Source of the DNA: Veillonella magna DSM 19857
GTDB lineage: Bacteria; Bacillota; Negativicutes; Veillonellales; Veillonellaceae
Assembly: GCF_000428745.1 (NCBI RefSeq)
Contig: NZ_AUAN01000014.1
Span: forward strand, 1 to 43,463
Direction: 5' to 3'
DNA: 43,463 bases
Within the stretch, counting starts at the first letter, position 1. Every line of letters begins with the position of its first letter. The position numbers were made by a program, and so were the translations under genes. Below are positions 17,523-25,342 of this stretch, piece after piece. The notes below the pieces were generated by a model that saw nothing but the letters and a program-made list of their open reading frames with translations, made no database searches and was not told the origin of the DNA.

Positions 17523-17523
17523 T

Positions 17524-18819
17524 TTATTTAAGATATGTCTCTGCTACTCGGCCTAACCAGGCAATGCCATTAATCATATCCACTTCTTCAATATTAAATT
17601 TAGGATTGTGATGCGGTGCGGGAATCGCCGATCCGAGTACCATATAGGTACCGCGACCGCCATTCGCTATGACGCGTTCCAGGAAAAAGGCACAATCTTC
17701 ACTACCACCGCCGGAATATACCAGCGGTGCATCTTTGAAAATACCACTATCCTGTGCCAACTTTTGAATTTCCAAAGCCAACGATTCCGTATTCTGCCCT
17801 GCCGGAGCTCCGCCGACTTCTTCGGTAGCCACAGATATGTCGTACATCACGGCAGCGCCTTTCAAAATCTGTAAGGCTCTTTCTTTGATGTAATCGTTAA
17901 TTTCTGTTGTTTCACCGCGGGTTTCAATTTTCAGCACTGCCGTATCAGGAATTACATTGCGTCCCGTACCGGCATTGAGAACTCCTACATTAATGCGCGA
18001 TGCTCCTTGAGAATGACGGGAAATGGCCTGTAAATTAAGTGCTGCCGTACAAGCGGCGAGCAACGCATTTTTACCGAGTTCCGGTGACCCACCGGCATGC
18101 GAAGAGTATCCGGTAAACGTAGCATCCAGCTTGGTGGTAGCCAAGAAGCCCGGATTCATACAAGCCAGGCAGCCAGATAACTTTTTATCAAAACCAATGT
18201 GCATACCGAAAAATATATCTACATCATCCACTACACCGGCATCGCGCATAGCTTTTGCACCGCGCACCCCTTCTTCGGCCGGTTGCAGGATAAGTTTGAA
18301 GGTTCCCTTCAAGGTATCTTTTTTCATGGCTACATATTCGGCCAAACCTAACGCCATCGTCAAATGCGCATCATGGCCGCAAGCATGCATAGCCCCGTGG
18401 TGGCAGGAAGCAAAACCTTCTTGATTAGGAAAATGGCCGGGATCATCGGACTCAATCACATCATTGGAATCGATGTCTGCACGGAAGCCAACCACAGGAC
18501 CGCCGGGTTGGCATTGCATGGTAGCTACCATGCCGGTAAAGCCGTAGCCCATCTTTTCTACCCACTTTGGATTGGCGCCTTCTGCAATGGCTCGATCCAT
18601 AGCAGCCTTCATCGCTTCTCGGCTGGGCAAACCCATGCGTGAGTCTGCTTTGACCACCTCTTCACCTACAACAAGAGTGAAACCAAGCTCTGTCAAACGG
18701 TCTGCTGCCATAGCTGCCGTGCGATATTCCAACCAGGCCGGTTCCGGATGCTTATGTAAATCACGACGCATAGCAATAAACCGATCTTTATTTTTCTGTG
18801 CAAATTCAATACTGTTCAT
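17524..18819 (-). CDS. M20-family amidohydrolase, AbgA-like
   Basis: A 431-residue zinc aminoacylase/carboxypeptidase-like enzyme. Metal-site motifs are MHACGHDAH (first His/Asp), QPAEEG with the catalytic Glu pair, and the late PAPHHNPKF His. After the N-terminal MRRDLHKHPEPAWLE motif there is an insertion reading DSRMGLPSREAM, which is typical of AbgA-type p-aminobenzoyl-glutamate hydrolase subunits (about 436 residues) rather than HipO-type enzymes. No AbgB partner is present. The start has AAGGAG eight bases upstream. It lies downstream of a DcuC carrier gene on the same strand, separated by a terminator-like hairpin. An N-acyl amino acid or aminobenzoyl-glutamate-like amide is the likely substrate. 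Confidence 0.82.
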   Translation of the reverse strand: MNSIEFAQKNKDRFIAMRRDLHKHPEPAWLEYRTAAMAADRLTELGFTLVVGEEVVKADSRMGLPSREAMKAAMDRAIAEGANPKWVEKMGYGFTGMVATMQCQPGGPVVGFRADIDSNDVIESDDPGHFPNQEGFASCHHGAMHACGHDAHLTMALGLAEYVAMKKDTLKGTFKLILQPAEEGVRGAKAMRDAGVVDDVDIFFGMHIGFDKKLSGCLACMNPGFLATTKLDATFTGYSSHAGGSPELGKNALLAACTAALNLQAISRHSQGASRINVGVLNAGTGRNVIPDTAVLKIETRGETTEINDYIKERALQILKGAAVMYDISVATEEVGGAPAGQNTESLALEIQKLAQDSGIFKDAPLVYSGGGSEDCAFFLERVIANGGRGTYMVLGSAIPAPHHNPKFNIEEVDMINGIAWLGRVAETYLK

Positions 18820-18905
18820 GGGTATCTCTCCTTTGTCAATCGACGGACTATATCAATCTACGGGCTGCCCGCCGACAGTCCTCTGTTATTATCATTGTAA
18901 TAGTT

Positions 18906-18941
18906 ATTGTCATACTCATAGCCATTGTCATACTCATAGCC
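18906..18941. repeat. Tandem 18-bp direct repeat, two copies
   Basis: ATTGTCATACTCATAGCC occurs twice head to tail, preceded by a degenerate copy (ATTGTAATAGTT). Lies in the leader of the M20 amidohydrolase gene. Confidence 0.8.
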
Positions 18942-18949
18942 ATCTACAG

Positions 18950-18982
18950 TTAAAAGGGAGGCGGATTGCCATCCCCTCCCCA
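18950..18982 (-). terminator. Terminator of dcuC
   Basis: On the minus strand GGGAGGGGAT / ATCCGCCTCCC (one bulged G, loop GGCA) followed by TTTTAA. It is about 145 bases past the dcuC stop. Confidence 0.65.
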
Positions 18983-19124
18983 TGTATACGCGCTATAATT
19001 ATAAACGACCGTATACGTAATCTATAATCATAAACCATACATAGTCTTACATGGTCTATGCGCTTACACGTTTAACTATTTTATACGCTTACATAGTGTA
19101 TACTCTTACTCCTTTTCTTAGAAC

Positions 19125-20387
19125 TTAGAATAAGAAAATTAACGTAATCGTCCCCAATAGCATAGGAATAATATTGCGCTTTGTCAACTCTACCGGCGAT
19201 ACCTTAGCCAGTCCTGCACATACAATAGCCGCCCCGGCTACCGGCGAAGCCGAACGACCTACGGCACCGGCAATCTGTGCCAAGGAACCAAGGTCAATAA
19301 TCGTCATACCGAAGTTAGCTGCATGCGGTGTAATGGCTCCGTTAAACGCTAACGCCGCCGCATCACCGGAACCGCTGAGAATGGCAATGGCAAAAGGACC
19401 AAAGGCACCGGCCACTTTGGCAATGGATTCGGATCCCTTCATCACCTCAATCAACGACTGTGTCAGCCCTACCGACTGCATGCCGAAGGTAAATACGGCG
19501 GCCGCTACGATAAGGCCCATAACATTTCCGTATGCACTGCCCATACCGTTAAAGAATTCCTTTGTCACTTCTTGTGGATTCGAGCGCGTTACAATAATTC
19601 CCAACGCACAACCAATAAGCATGGCCTCAGATACGCCCATCGTCGGTAAGATGCCAACCGATTTACTTCCCAATACGAGGAGAATAAGCGGTACTAACGG
19701 TACCAGTGCATATAACGGATTAACTTTTATTTTACCGATAGTCGCTTCTTCCTCTTTCAGCAATGCTTCACGGCGACTTTCTTCTGCCCCTTCCTTGCGG
19801 ATAATAGCAATAATAGTCAACGCCGCAATCACTACCAGAGAGGCAATAATGGCCTGCTGTGCTTCGCTCATGATAACCGTCATAACATCTACATTGGCCA
19901 GCTTGGCAATAAAAGGATTATGCGAGGTCCCCGGACTAATGGCACTGCCCCAAGTACCGGCCAAGACTGCGGAGCCTGCCATTGCCGGATGCACACCGGC
20001 ACCGATTAGCGTGGGAATTAAAATACTTCCTACTGCAGCAGCACAACCGGCCGCACTGGGGATAGCAATGTTAATCCACCACGTCAGCAAAATAGCCAGC
20101 GGTATAATAATAGCATGACTCTTCGTGATAACTCCGGATAAGGAATGAATCAAATGCTTATCACATTCCGTATATTTCATAACAAAAGAAAAGCCCATAA
20201 CCGTACAAATCGTCGGCACCAAGGTACCATGCACCATAGTTTTATTAAAAGCTGTAACCATGCCGCCCAGTTGTCCACCGGCAAAGGCCATCAATGTCCC
20301 TGCCACCAAGAGCACCAACCGGGCATCGTACTTTTTAACAATACCTATAATTGTTAACAGTACTACTAAACCACCGAAATATGCCAT
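19125..20387 (-). CDS. dcuC: DcuC-family anaerobic C4-dicarboxylate carrier
   Basis: A 420-residue membrane carrier of the DcuC family (about 12 helices), exchanging or exporting C4-dicarboxylates such as succinate and fumarate during anaerobic growth. Characteristic segments: NIAIPSAAGCAAAVGSILIPTLIGAG, GTWGSAISPGTSHNPFIAKL and near the C-terminus ALAFNGAITPHAANFGM with SASPVAGAAIV. A charged cytoplasmic loop (RKEGAEESRREALLKEEE) lies mid-protein. The start has GGAGGTG five bases upstream. It is followed by the M20 amidohydrolase, so the real substrate may be an acyl-amino acid or product of that enzyme rather than succinate. Confidence 0.85.
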   Translation of the reverse strand: MAYFGGLVVLLTIIGIVKKYDARLVLLVAGTLMAFAGGQLGGMVTAFNKTMVHGTLVPTICTVMGFSFVMKYTECDKHLIHSLSGVITKSHAIIIPLAILLTWWINIAIPSAAGCAAAVGSILIPTLIGAGVHPAMAGSAVLAGTWGSAISPGTSHNPFIAKLANVDVMTVIMSEAQQAIIASLVVIAALTIIAIIRKEGAEESRREALLKEEEATIGKIKVNPLYALVPLVPLILLVLGSKSVGILPTMGVSEAMLIGCALGIIVTRSNPQEVTKEFFNGMGSAYGNVMGLIVAAAVFTFGMQSVGLTQSLIEVMKGSESIAKVAGAFGPFAIAILSGSGDAAALAFNGAITPHAANFGMTIIDLGSLAQIAGAVGRSASPVAGAAIVCAGLAKVSPVELTKRNIIPMLLGTITLIFLF

Positions 20388-20430
20388 AGCACACCTCCAC
20401 TTGAAAGAAACTAAAAAGAATATAAATAAA

Positions 20431-20459
20431 CATTAATTGAATATTTATATCATTAATTG
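20431..20459. repeat. Paired CATTAATTG direct repeats upstream of dcuC
   Basis: CATTAATTG at 20431-20439 and 20451-20459, exactly 20 bp apart (two helical turns), within AT-rich promoter-like sequence 45-70 bp upstream of the dcuC start. Confidence 0.5.
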
Positions 20460-20574
20460 TATTGTATCATGGATGTATCTTAAGTTCTATAGAATGAATG
20501 TATTTTACAGCGGTAAAAGCATTCTAATAATGCAATCATAGATTCATTTATGTACTTCCTGTATGTTTAAAAGC

Positions 20575-20650
20575 AATAAAAAAGACCGACCGAGAAAACT
20601 TCACAGCATCTTTTCTTACGAAAAAACTATGCCGGGTATCTCGGTCGATC
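20575..20650 (-). terminator. Terminator of the metNIQ operon
   Basis: Arms 20639-20647 and 20587-20595 (CGACCGAGA) pair perfectly; on the minus strand the second arm is followed by GGTCTTTTTTATT. It follows the metQ stop by about 30 bases. Confidence 0.85.
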
Positions 20651-20678
20651 CTTTACATTATCCTACCCCTACTTAGTA

Positions 20679-21479
20679 TTAGAAGGCAGGAATAATCGAT
20701 CCTTTAAAGGTATCTTCAATGAATTTTTTTGTTCCCTCAGACTGATATACAGCGAGGAGCTTCTTAATAGTTTCGTTATCCTTATCGGCTTCACGAACGA
20801 CAAAGACGTTAGCATACGGAGAGTCTTTGCTTTCTACAACAACGGCGTCCTTCAATGGATTAAGACCTGCATTTAACGCGTAATTCGTATTTACGCAAGC
20901 AATGTCCACATCATTCAAGGAACGAGCAATCTGTGCTGCTTCCAGTTCTTTAATCTGCAACTGTTTAGGATTGCTTGTGATGTCAGCTACCGTAGATTTA
21001 GGCGAACCGCCATCCTTCAAAGTAATAAGTCCGGCCTGCTGTAACAAGAGCAAGGCGCGACCGCCGTTAGTCGGATCGTTCGGAATCGCTACGGTTGCAC
21101 CGTTCGGCACTTTTGTTAAATCTTTATAGTTATTGGAATATAACCCCATCGGCAAGAGAATCGTTTTGCCGATAGATACAAGCTTCATGCCACCATTTTT
21201 TACCATGTTATCAAGATACGGCTGATGCTGGAAGGAATTTGCTGAAAGCTCCTTATTTTCCAACGCCCGGTTAGGCTGAACATAATCATTAAACTCGACA
21301 ACCTTAACCTTTAACCCCTGCTTTTCCGCTTCTTTAGCCACGTAGTCCATTACCTGTGCGTGCGGTCCTGCAGTGACACCGACAGTAATTTCTTTATTGT
21401 CACTGCCGGAACTGCCACATCCGGCCAAAAGCAACGCAAAGGATGCTACTAGAGTCAATGCTAACACTAATTTTTTCAT
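20679..21479 (-). CDS. metQ: Methionine-binding lipoprotein MetQ
   Basis: A 266-residue substrate-binding lipoprotein of the NlpA/MetQ family that hands D/L-methionine to the MetNI ABC transporter. The ATG at 21479 follows AAGGAG by 7 bases; a TTG two codons earlier is less likely. The signal peptide ends in LLLAGC (Cys about residue 21). Family motifs: GVTAGPHAQVMDYV, VEFNDYVQPN, NSFQHQPYLDNM, GATVAIPNDPTNGGRALLLLQ and the C-terminal FKGSIIPAF. It is the last gene of metN-metI-metQ and is separated from metI by an unusual 148-base gap with tandem repeats. A second MetQ lies at 42362. Confidence 0.95.
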   Translation of the reverse strand: MKKLVLALTLVASFALLLAGCGSSGSDNKEITVGVTAGPHAQVMDYVAKEAEKQGLKVKVVEFNDYVQPNRALENKELSANSFQHQPYLDNMVKNGGMKLVSIGKTILLPMGLYSNNYKDLTKVPNGATVAIPNDPTNGGRALLLLQQAGLITLKDGGSPKSTVADITSNPKQLQIKELEAAQIARSLNDVDIACVNTNYALNAGLNPLKDAVVVESKDSPYANVFVVREADKDNETIKKLLAVYQSEGTKKFIEDTFKGSIIPAF

Positions 21480-21556
21480 ACCCAAACTCCTTCTTTCTTA
21501 CGAAAAACTCTCTGACTTTTTATCTCCGGTTCTATATACACAAGGTTCTCTTTTTT

Positions 21557-21608
21557 CTCTTTACTTTTTCTCTTTACTTTTTCTCTTTACTTTTTCTCTT
21601 TACTTTTT
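21557..21608. repeat. 13-bp tandem repeat in the metI-metQ gap
   Basis: Four perfect head-to-tail copies of CTCTTTACTTTTT (21557-21569, 21570-21582, 21583-21595, 21596-21608) followed by a degenerate fifth. The transcribed (minus) strand reads AAAAAGTAAAGAG repeated, a purine-rich unstructured RNA between the metI stop and the metQ ribosome-binding site. Confidence 0.95.
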
Positions 21609-21627
21609 CTCTTTTTCTTTTCTCGTA

Positions 21628-22281
21628 TTAACGCTTATTCACCTTACGGGATAAGAAATCACCGATGGATTGAATGAGCTGTACCAAAACAATGAGGATA
21701 ATAATGGTCGCCAACATAACATCCCCTTGGAATCGCTGATAGCCGTAGCGAATAGCGATATCCCCGAGGCCACCGCCGCCGATAGCACCGGCCATAGCGG
21801 AGTAGCTGATTAAGTTAACGATGAGCACCGTTACATTATCGATAATTGTCGGCAATGCTTCCGGCAACAATACTTTGCGGATAATCTGGAACGGCGAAGC
21901 CCCCATAGCTTGTGCTGCTTCAATAACACCGCTGTTGATTTCACGAATCGAGGTTTCCACCAACCGCGCCAAGAAAGGAATAGCGGCAATCGTCAACGGC
22001 ACACAAGCTGCAGTCGTACCGATAGAGGTACCCGCAATAAGACGGGTTAAAGGAATGATGGCTACCATCAAAATAATAAACGGAATGGAGCGCAATGCAT
22101 TTACTACCGCCCCTAAGGTCGAGTTAACAGCCTTATTGGATAAAATATGACCTTTCCCGGTAATAACCAAAACAACACCTAACGGTATGCCCACAATCAT
22201 TGCCACGATAGTAGAAATCGCCGTCATCTGCAGCGTCTCGCCCAAGCCTTGAATCAAAAGATTAATGATTTGCTGCGACAT
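21628..22281 (-). CDS. metI: Methionine ABC transporter permease MetI
   Basis: A 217-residue inner-membrane permease with five hydrophobic segments, the usual size for MetI. It pairs with the MetN ATPase. The cytoplasmic EAA coupling motif is seen as EAAQAMGASPFQIIRKVLLPEALP. The ATG at 22281 is preceded by GAGGTG; a TTG two codons before is possible. It overlaps the end of metN by 20 bp, indicating coupled translation. Confidence 0.95.
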   Translation of the reverse strand: MSQQIINLLIQGLGETLQMTAISTIVAMIVGIPLGVVLVITGKGHILSNKAVNSTLGAVVNALRSIPFIILMVAIIPLTRLIAGTSIGTTAACVPLTIAAIPFLARLVETSIREINSGVIEAAQAMGASPFQIIRKVLLPEALPTIIDNVTVLIVNLISYSAMAGAIGGGGLGDIAIRYGYQRFQGDVMLATIIILIVLVQLIQSIGDFLSRKVNKR

Positions 22282-23308
22282 AGCCAATCACCTCACTTTT
22301 AATAGGAAGCCCTTCTAAGTACGCCACTGCTTGTTCCGCACTTTCACGGGACCCGTTCAACACAATAATCAAATGACCAAAGCTGGTATCCTGAATGTAA
22401 TCAACACCGCCGAAAAGAATGCTCACATCAAGGCCGAAGCGACGAATCATACCGGCTACAATCGGTTCATCCGTCACGTCACCGGTAAAGTTCAGACGGA
22501 TAAGCGGGCACAAGCCGTCATGCCACTCCTTTTGCACATTTAGATGACGCCATGCTTCTTCCGGTAATTTGTGACTAATAATAGAGCCTACAAATTCACG
22601 GGTTGTTTTTTCTTTCGGTGCGGTAAAGACATCCAATACCGGACCTTCTTCAATAATAATGCCCCCTTCGATAACAGCTACACGATCGCAGATTTCTTTG
22701 ATAACCTGCATTTCATGTGTAATGAGAACGATGGTAAGCTTTAGCTTTTCATTAATATCCTTCAACAATTCCAAGATGGATTTTGTCGTCTGCGGGTCCA
22801 ATGCCGAGGTAGCTTCATCGCAAAGCAATACCTTCGGATTGCTGGCCAAAGCGCGTGCAATACCAACACGTTGCTTCTGACCACCGGATAGTTGCGACGG
22901 ATAATTATCCAATCGATCACTCAATTTTACGATATCAAGAATAGGCAAAATGCGTTGACGAATTTCATCCTTGCTCATGCCCTGCAATTCCAAAGGAAAT
23001 GCTACGTTTTCGTATACCGTCCGGGAGGACAACAAATTAAAATGTTGGAAAATCATCCCAATATTTTTACGCTGTTCGCGTAGTGCATTGCCGTCCAACT
23101 TTGTCATTTCTACACCATCCACCAGGACAGAGCCCGATGTAGGGCGTTCCAGCATATTGATGCAACGGATCAACGTGGATTTACCGGCACCGGATTGACC
23201 GATAACACCAAAGATTTCGCCTTCCTTAATGGATAAGCTAATATCCTTGAGTGCTGTTACCTTATTAGGTCCGTCGTAGACTTTACTGATATGAGTCAGT
23301 TCAATCAT
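22262..23308 (-). CDS. metN: Methionine ABC transporter ATP-binding protein MetN
   Basis: A 348-residue ATPase that powers methionine import through MetI. Walker A GQSGAGKST (37-45), signature LSGGQKQRV, Walker B VLLCDEATSALD, and a C-terminal NIL/ACT-like domain (~270-345) that normally binds methionine and gives trans-inhibition. First gene of metNIQ, preceded by a SAM-I riboswitch and a strong promoter, so expression should fall when S-adenosylmethionine is abundant. Confidence 0.96.
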   Translation of the reverse strand: MIELTHISKVYDGPNKVTALKDISLSIKEGEIFGVIGQSGAGKSTLIRCINMLERPTSGSVLVDGVEMTKLDGNALREQRKNIGMIFQHFNLLSSRTVYENVAFPLELQGMSKDEIRQRILPILDIVKLSDRLDNYPSQLSGGQKQRVGIARALASNPKVLLCDEATSALDPQTTKSILELLKDINEKLKLTIVLITHEMQVIKEICDRVAVIEGGIIIEEGPVLDVFTAPKEKTTREFVGSIISHKLPEEAWRHLNVQKEWHDGLCPLIRLNFTGDVTDEPIVAGMIRRFGLDVSILFGGVDYIQDTSFGHLIIVLNGSRESAEQAVAYLEGLPIKSEVIGYVAANH

Positions 23309-23332
23309 ATGAACACTCTCCTTTTACGCAAT

Positions 23333-23476
23333 AAAAAAAACTCTTCACACACAAATGAAGAGCTACCGTAATCTTCATCTGCCAAAGCATTTGCTTTGTT
23401 GGAATTGGCACCGTTTCCTTACGGATGGTTGCCGCGACTTCATAGGGCCAGTCCCTCAGTCAACTCTTGATGAACC
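23333..23476 (-). promoter_or_regulatory. SAM-I (S-box) riboswitch of metNIQ
   Basis: On the minus strand the S-box core is clear: ATCAAGAG, GAGGGACTGGCCCTATGAAG, GCGGCAACC, GGTGCCAATTCC, a CAAAGCAAATGCTTTG stem and the closing GATGAAG that pairs with TTCATC (P1). It is followed by an antiterminator partner TCTTCAT and an intrinsic terminator with arms 23356-23362 and 23341-23347 and eight T. SAM binding should favour the terminator. Confidence 0.95.
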
Positions 23477-23499
23477 ATATATAATTTTGCTGTGATAAA

Positions 23500-23528
23500 A
23501 GCATATCATTCTTAAAGTATACTGTCAA
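23500..23528 (-). promoter_or_regulatory. Promoter of the metNIQ operon
   Basis: Perfect TTGACA (23523-23528), a 17-base spacer and TATGCT (23500-23505) on the minus strand, about 25 bases upstream of the riboswitch. Confidence 0.8.
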
Positions 23529-23657
23529 TAGTCATCCGTTTTATTTTCCTGTTGTTTTTTGCATATGTTTATTCCTTCTTTGCAACTATGAATATACATG
23601 TGGCAGTCCGGCAAAGGTATCTTCTTGCTATAGCTTCTTAAATCCCCAATAAAACGA

Positions 23658-23708
23658 TGAACTGCCCCCAATTATTACACGTAACGTCTAATAATTGAGG
23701 GCAGTTCA
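23658..23708. repeat. 20-bp inverted repeat after the ECF-S gene
   Basis: Arms 23658-23677 (TGAACTGCCCCCAATTATTA) and 23689-23708 complement each other with one mismatch; loop 11 bases. On the minus strand it is followed by TCGTTTTATTG, so it may be the terminator of the aminotransferase-ECF operon, though it is 90 bases past the stop and the T-run is displaced. Confidence 0.65.
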
Positions 23709-23800
23709 GGATGCATATCGTTTGCATAGTAACATCACTAGCATTAACATCAATGGTAATTGATTGAATCACCATCGTTACCAGCCATGAGCCGCAAGGA

Positions 23801-24298
23801 TTAACCGACACGCCGATCGATAAGAGCCGCAAAGAGTACTGCCAAAACACCGGTTACCAGCTGTGGCCATCCCATGGAAAAAAGAATTGCCGTACGTATC
23901 GGTCCACCGATGTGTATCCCCATAAACAGGATAGTAAAGCCTCCGTACAATACCGCTGCCTTCCCCAACGCACAGATCATAGCTGCCAAGATGCTATTAC
24001 GACCTTTCATAACATAGGCCAACAGCACAAAGACGCTACTACCTAATCCCACAATGGGAATAAATGGCATGAAAGGCAACATTCCCTGCATAAAAGCTAC
24101 TACCGGCGTCACCCATGCGATGATTAATCCTGAAGTGGTGCCGTATCGCCAAGTCGCCATAACCATAGCTAGGCCTACGATTGTACCGATGAGAAACATA
24201 CTCACTGTATTGGGAATCGGTACAAAAAGACGCAACGCTTGCGCCAACAGGGCTACGGCCAGCAAGACTGCCGTCCCTGTAATTGTTCTAACACCCAT
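23801..24298 (-). CDS. ECF transporter S-component-like membrane protein
   Basis: A 165-residue protein made almost only of hydrophobic segments (five to six helices), with the look of a substrate-binding S component of an energy-coupling-factor vitamin transporter. Features: TGTAVLLAVALLAQALRLF at the N-terminus, IPNTVSMFLIGTIVGLAM, VTPVVAFMQG, MPFIPIVGLGSSVFVLL and a final SMGWPQLVTGVLAVL helix. Shared EcfA/EcfT modules are not in the window, so it would be a group II type. The start ATG is two bases after the aminotransferase stop, so the two are translationally coupled. The vitamin or metabolite is not known to me. Confidence 0.65.
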   Translation of the reverse strand: MGVRTITGTAVLLAVALLAQALRLFVPIPNTVSMFLIGTIVGLAMVMATWRYGTTSGLIIAWVTPVVAFMQGMLPFMPFIPIVGLGSSVFVLLAYVMKGRNSILAAMICALGKAAVLYGGFTILFMGIHIGGPIRTAILFSMGWPQLVTGVLAVLFAALIDRRVG

Positions 24299-24300
24299 GC

Positions 24301-25155
24301 TTATGCCATACCTTCATGCAATAATTTCTCATACCCGTCACGAAGGCGCATAGTCACAGGGCCCGGTTCACCATTGCCTACCGGCTTGCGATCAAGCTTA
24401 GTAATCGGGATAACCCCGCCGATAGTATCCGTAAAGAATAATTCGTCCGCATTTTCAATGAACTCGCGACTGCATGCCTTTTCAATAACCGTAACGCCTA
24501 ATGACGGAGCTACTTTAGTAACAATCATCTGGCGGGTAATCCCTTTCAGAATTAAATTATTCGCCGGATGCGTATATAAAATGCCATCCTTCACAGCAAA
24601 CACATTTGATGTGGCCCCTTCGGTGCATACATCATCACGGAATAAAATAGCGGAGTACGCAAATTTCTTTTCTGCTTTCGTCTGCGCCAAAATATTCGGA
24701 ATCAAATTCAATGTTTTAATATCCACATGAAGCCAACGTTCATCCGGTAAGCTGATTGCTTTTACGCCGGCTGCCAGCTTACTCAAATCTTCTTCAATGG
24801 GACGAATATACATAAGCATGGTCGGCTCCAGCTTGGAGCGATCATACGCATGATGACGCGGCGATACGCCGCGAGTAATCTGCAAATAGATATAGCCATC
24901 GGTAATACCGCTTTGCTCAATCATAATTTCATGTAGCTCTTGTAAATCATCCGGCGGCATTTTTACAGGAATATCCATTTCACGCATGGAACGATACAAT
25001 CGATCCTGATGATAGGAAAAGGCAAAGCAACGACCGTTATATACACGGGTCACTTCATATACACCGTCACCAAAACAATATCCGCGATCATCAATGCTTA
25101 CACATTTTTCACCGGGTTCCACAAATTCGCCGTTAAAATAGGTTAATTCTTTCAT
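24301..25155 (-). CDS. dat: D-amino acid aminotransferase
   Basis: A 284-residue class IV PLP aminotransferase that interconverts D-alanine and D-glutamate with their 2-oxoacids, supplying peptidoglycan precursors. The ATG at 25155 gives the family length; GAGAGG lies about 10 bases upstream. In this numbering the PLP lysine is Lys147 (DIKTLNL), the phosphate/pyridine-side Glu is Glu179 (CTEGATSNVF), and Arg100/His102 in SPRHH match the R-x-H carboxylate trap that marks D- rather than branched-chain aminotransferases. It is translationally coupled to the downstream ECF S-component-like gene. Confidence 0.88.
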   Translation of the reverse strand: MKELTYFNGEFVEPGEKCVSIDDRGYCFGDGVYEVTRVYNGRCFAFSYHQDRLYRSMREMDIPVKMPPDDLQELHEIMIEQSGITDGYIYLQITRGVSPRHHAYDRSKLEPTMLMYIRPIEEDLSKLAAGVKAISLPDERWLHVDIKTLNLIPNILAQTKAEKKFAYSAILFRDDVCTEGATSNVFAVKDGILYTHPANNLILKGITRQMIVTKVAPSLGVTVIEKACSREFIENADELFFTDTIGGVIPITKLDRKPVGNGEPGPVTMRLRDGYEKLLHEGMA

Positions 25156-25342
25156 CCGACATACACCTCTCTTAACCAGTTCCATTTCCTGATGAATGGC
25201 CTTCAAAACATGTGTTATATCCCGCAAGGTCATTCTTCTATAAATGATTCTTTCATTCAGATTTCTTTCATTATATCACACACCGGTCATCAATCGACAC
25301 GTAAATTTTCATCGCTATATTCCGCCTCATCCTGTTTCATCA

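Larger units (their letters stand above)
18820..19124. other. Intergenic region with simple repeats
   Basis: No gene seen. It contains two perfect tandem copies of the 18-mer ATTGTCATACTCATAGCC (18906-18923 and 18924-18941), a terminator hairpin (18950-18982) and, between 18985 and 19124, imperfect repeats of GCTTACA/TATACGCTTAC type. No promoter for the M20 gene was clear to me. Confidence 0.6.

Noticed and set aside
18906-18941. CRISPR-like repeat
   Set aside because: Only two head-to-tail copies with no spacers; the 13-bp repeat at 21557-21608 also lacks spacers. No cas genes in the window.
19174-20118. 314-codon open frame on the plus strand
   Set aside because: Antisense to dcuC; rich in Ala/Pro/Ser as expected for a shadow of a hydrophobic protein, and no family resemblance.
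24301-25155. Branched-chain amino acid aminotransferase (IlvE)
   Set aside because: The SPRHH carboxylate-binding motif and 284-residue length fit the D-amino acid aminotransferase branch of class IV.
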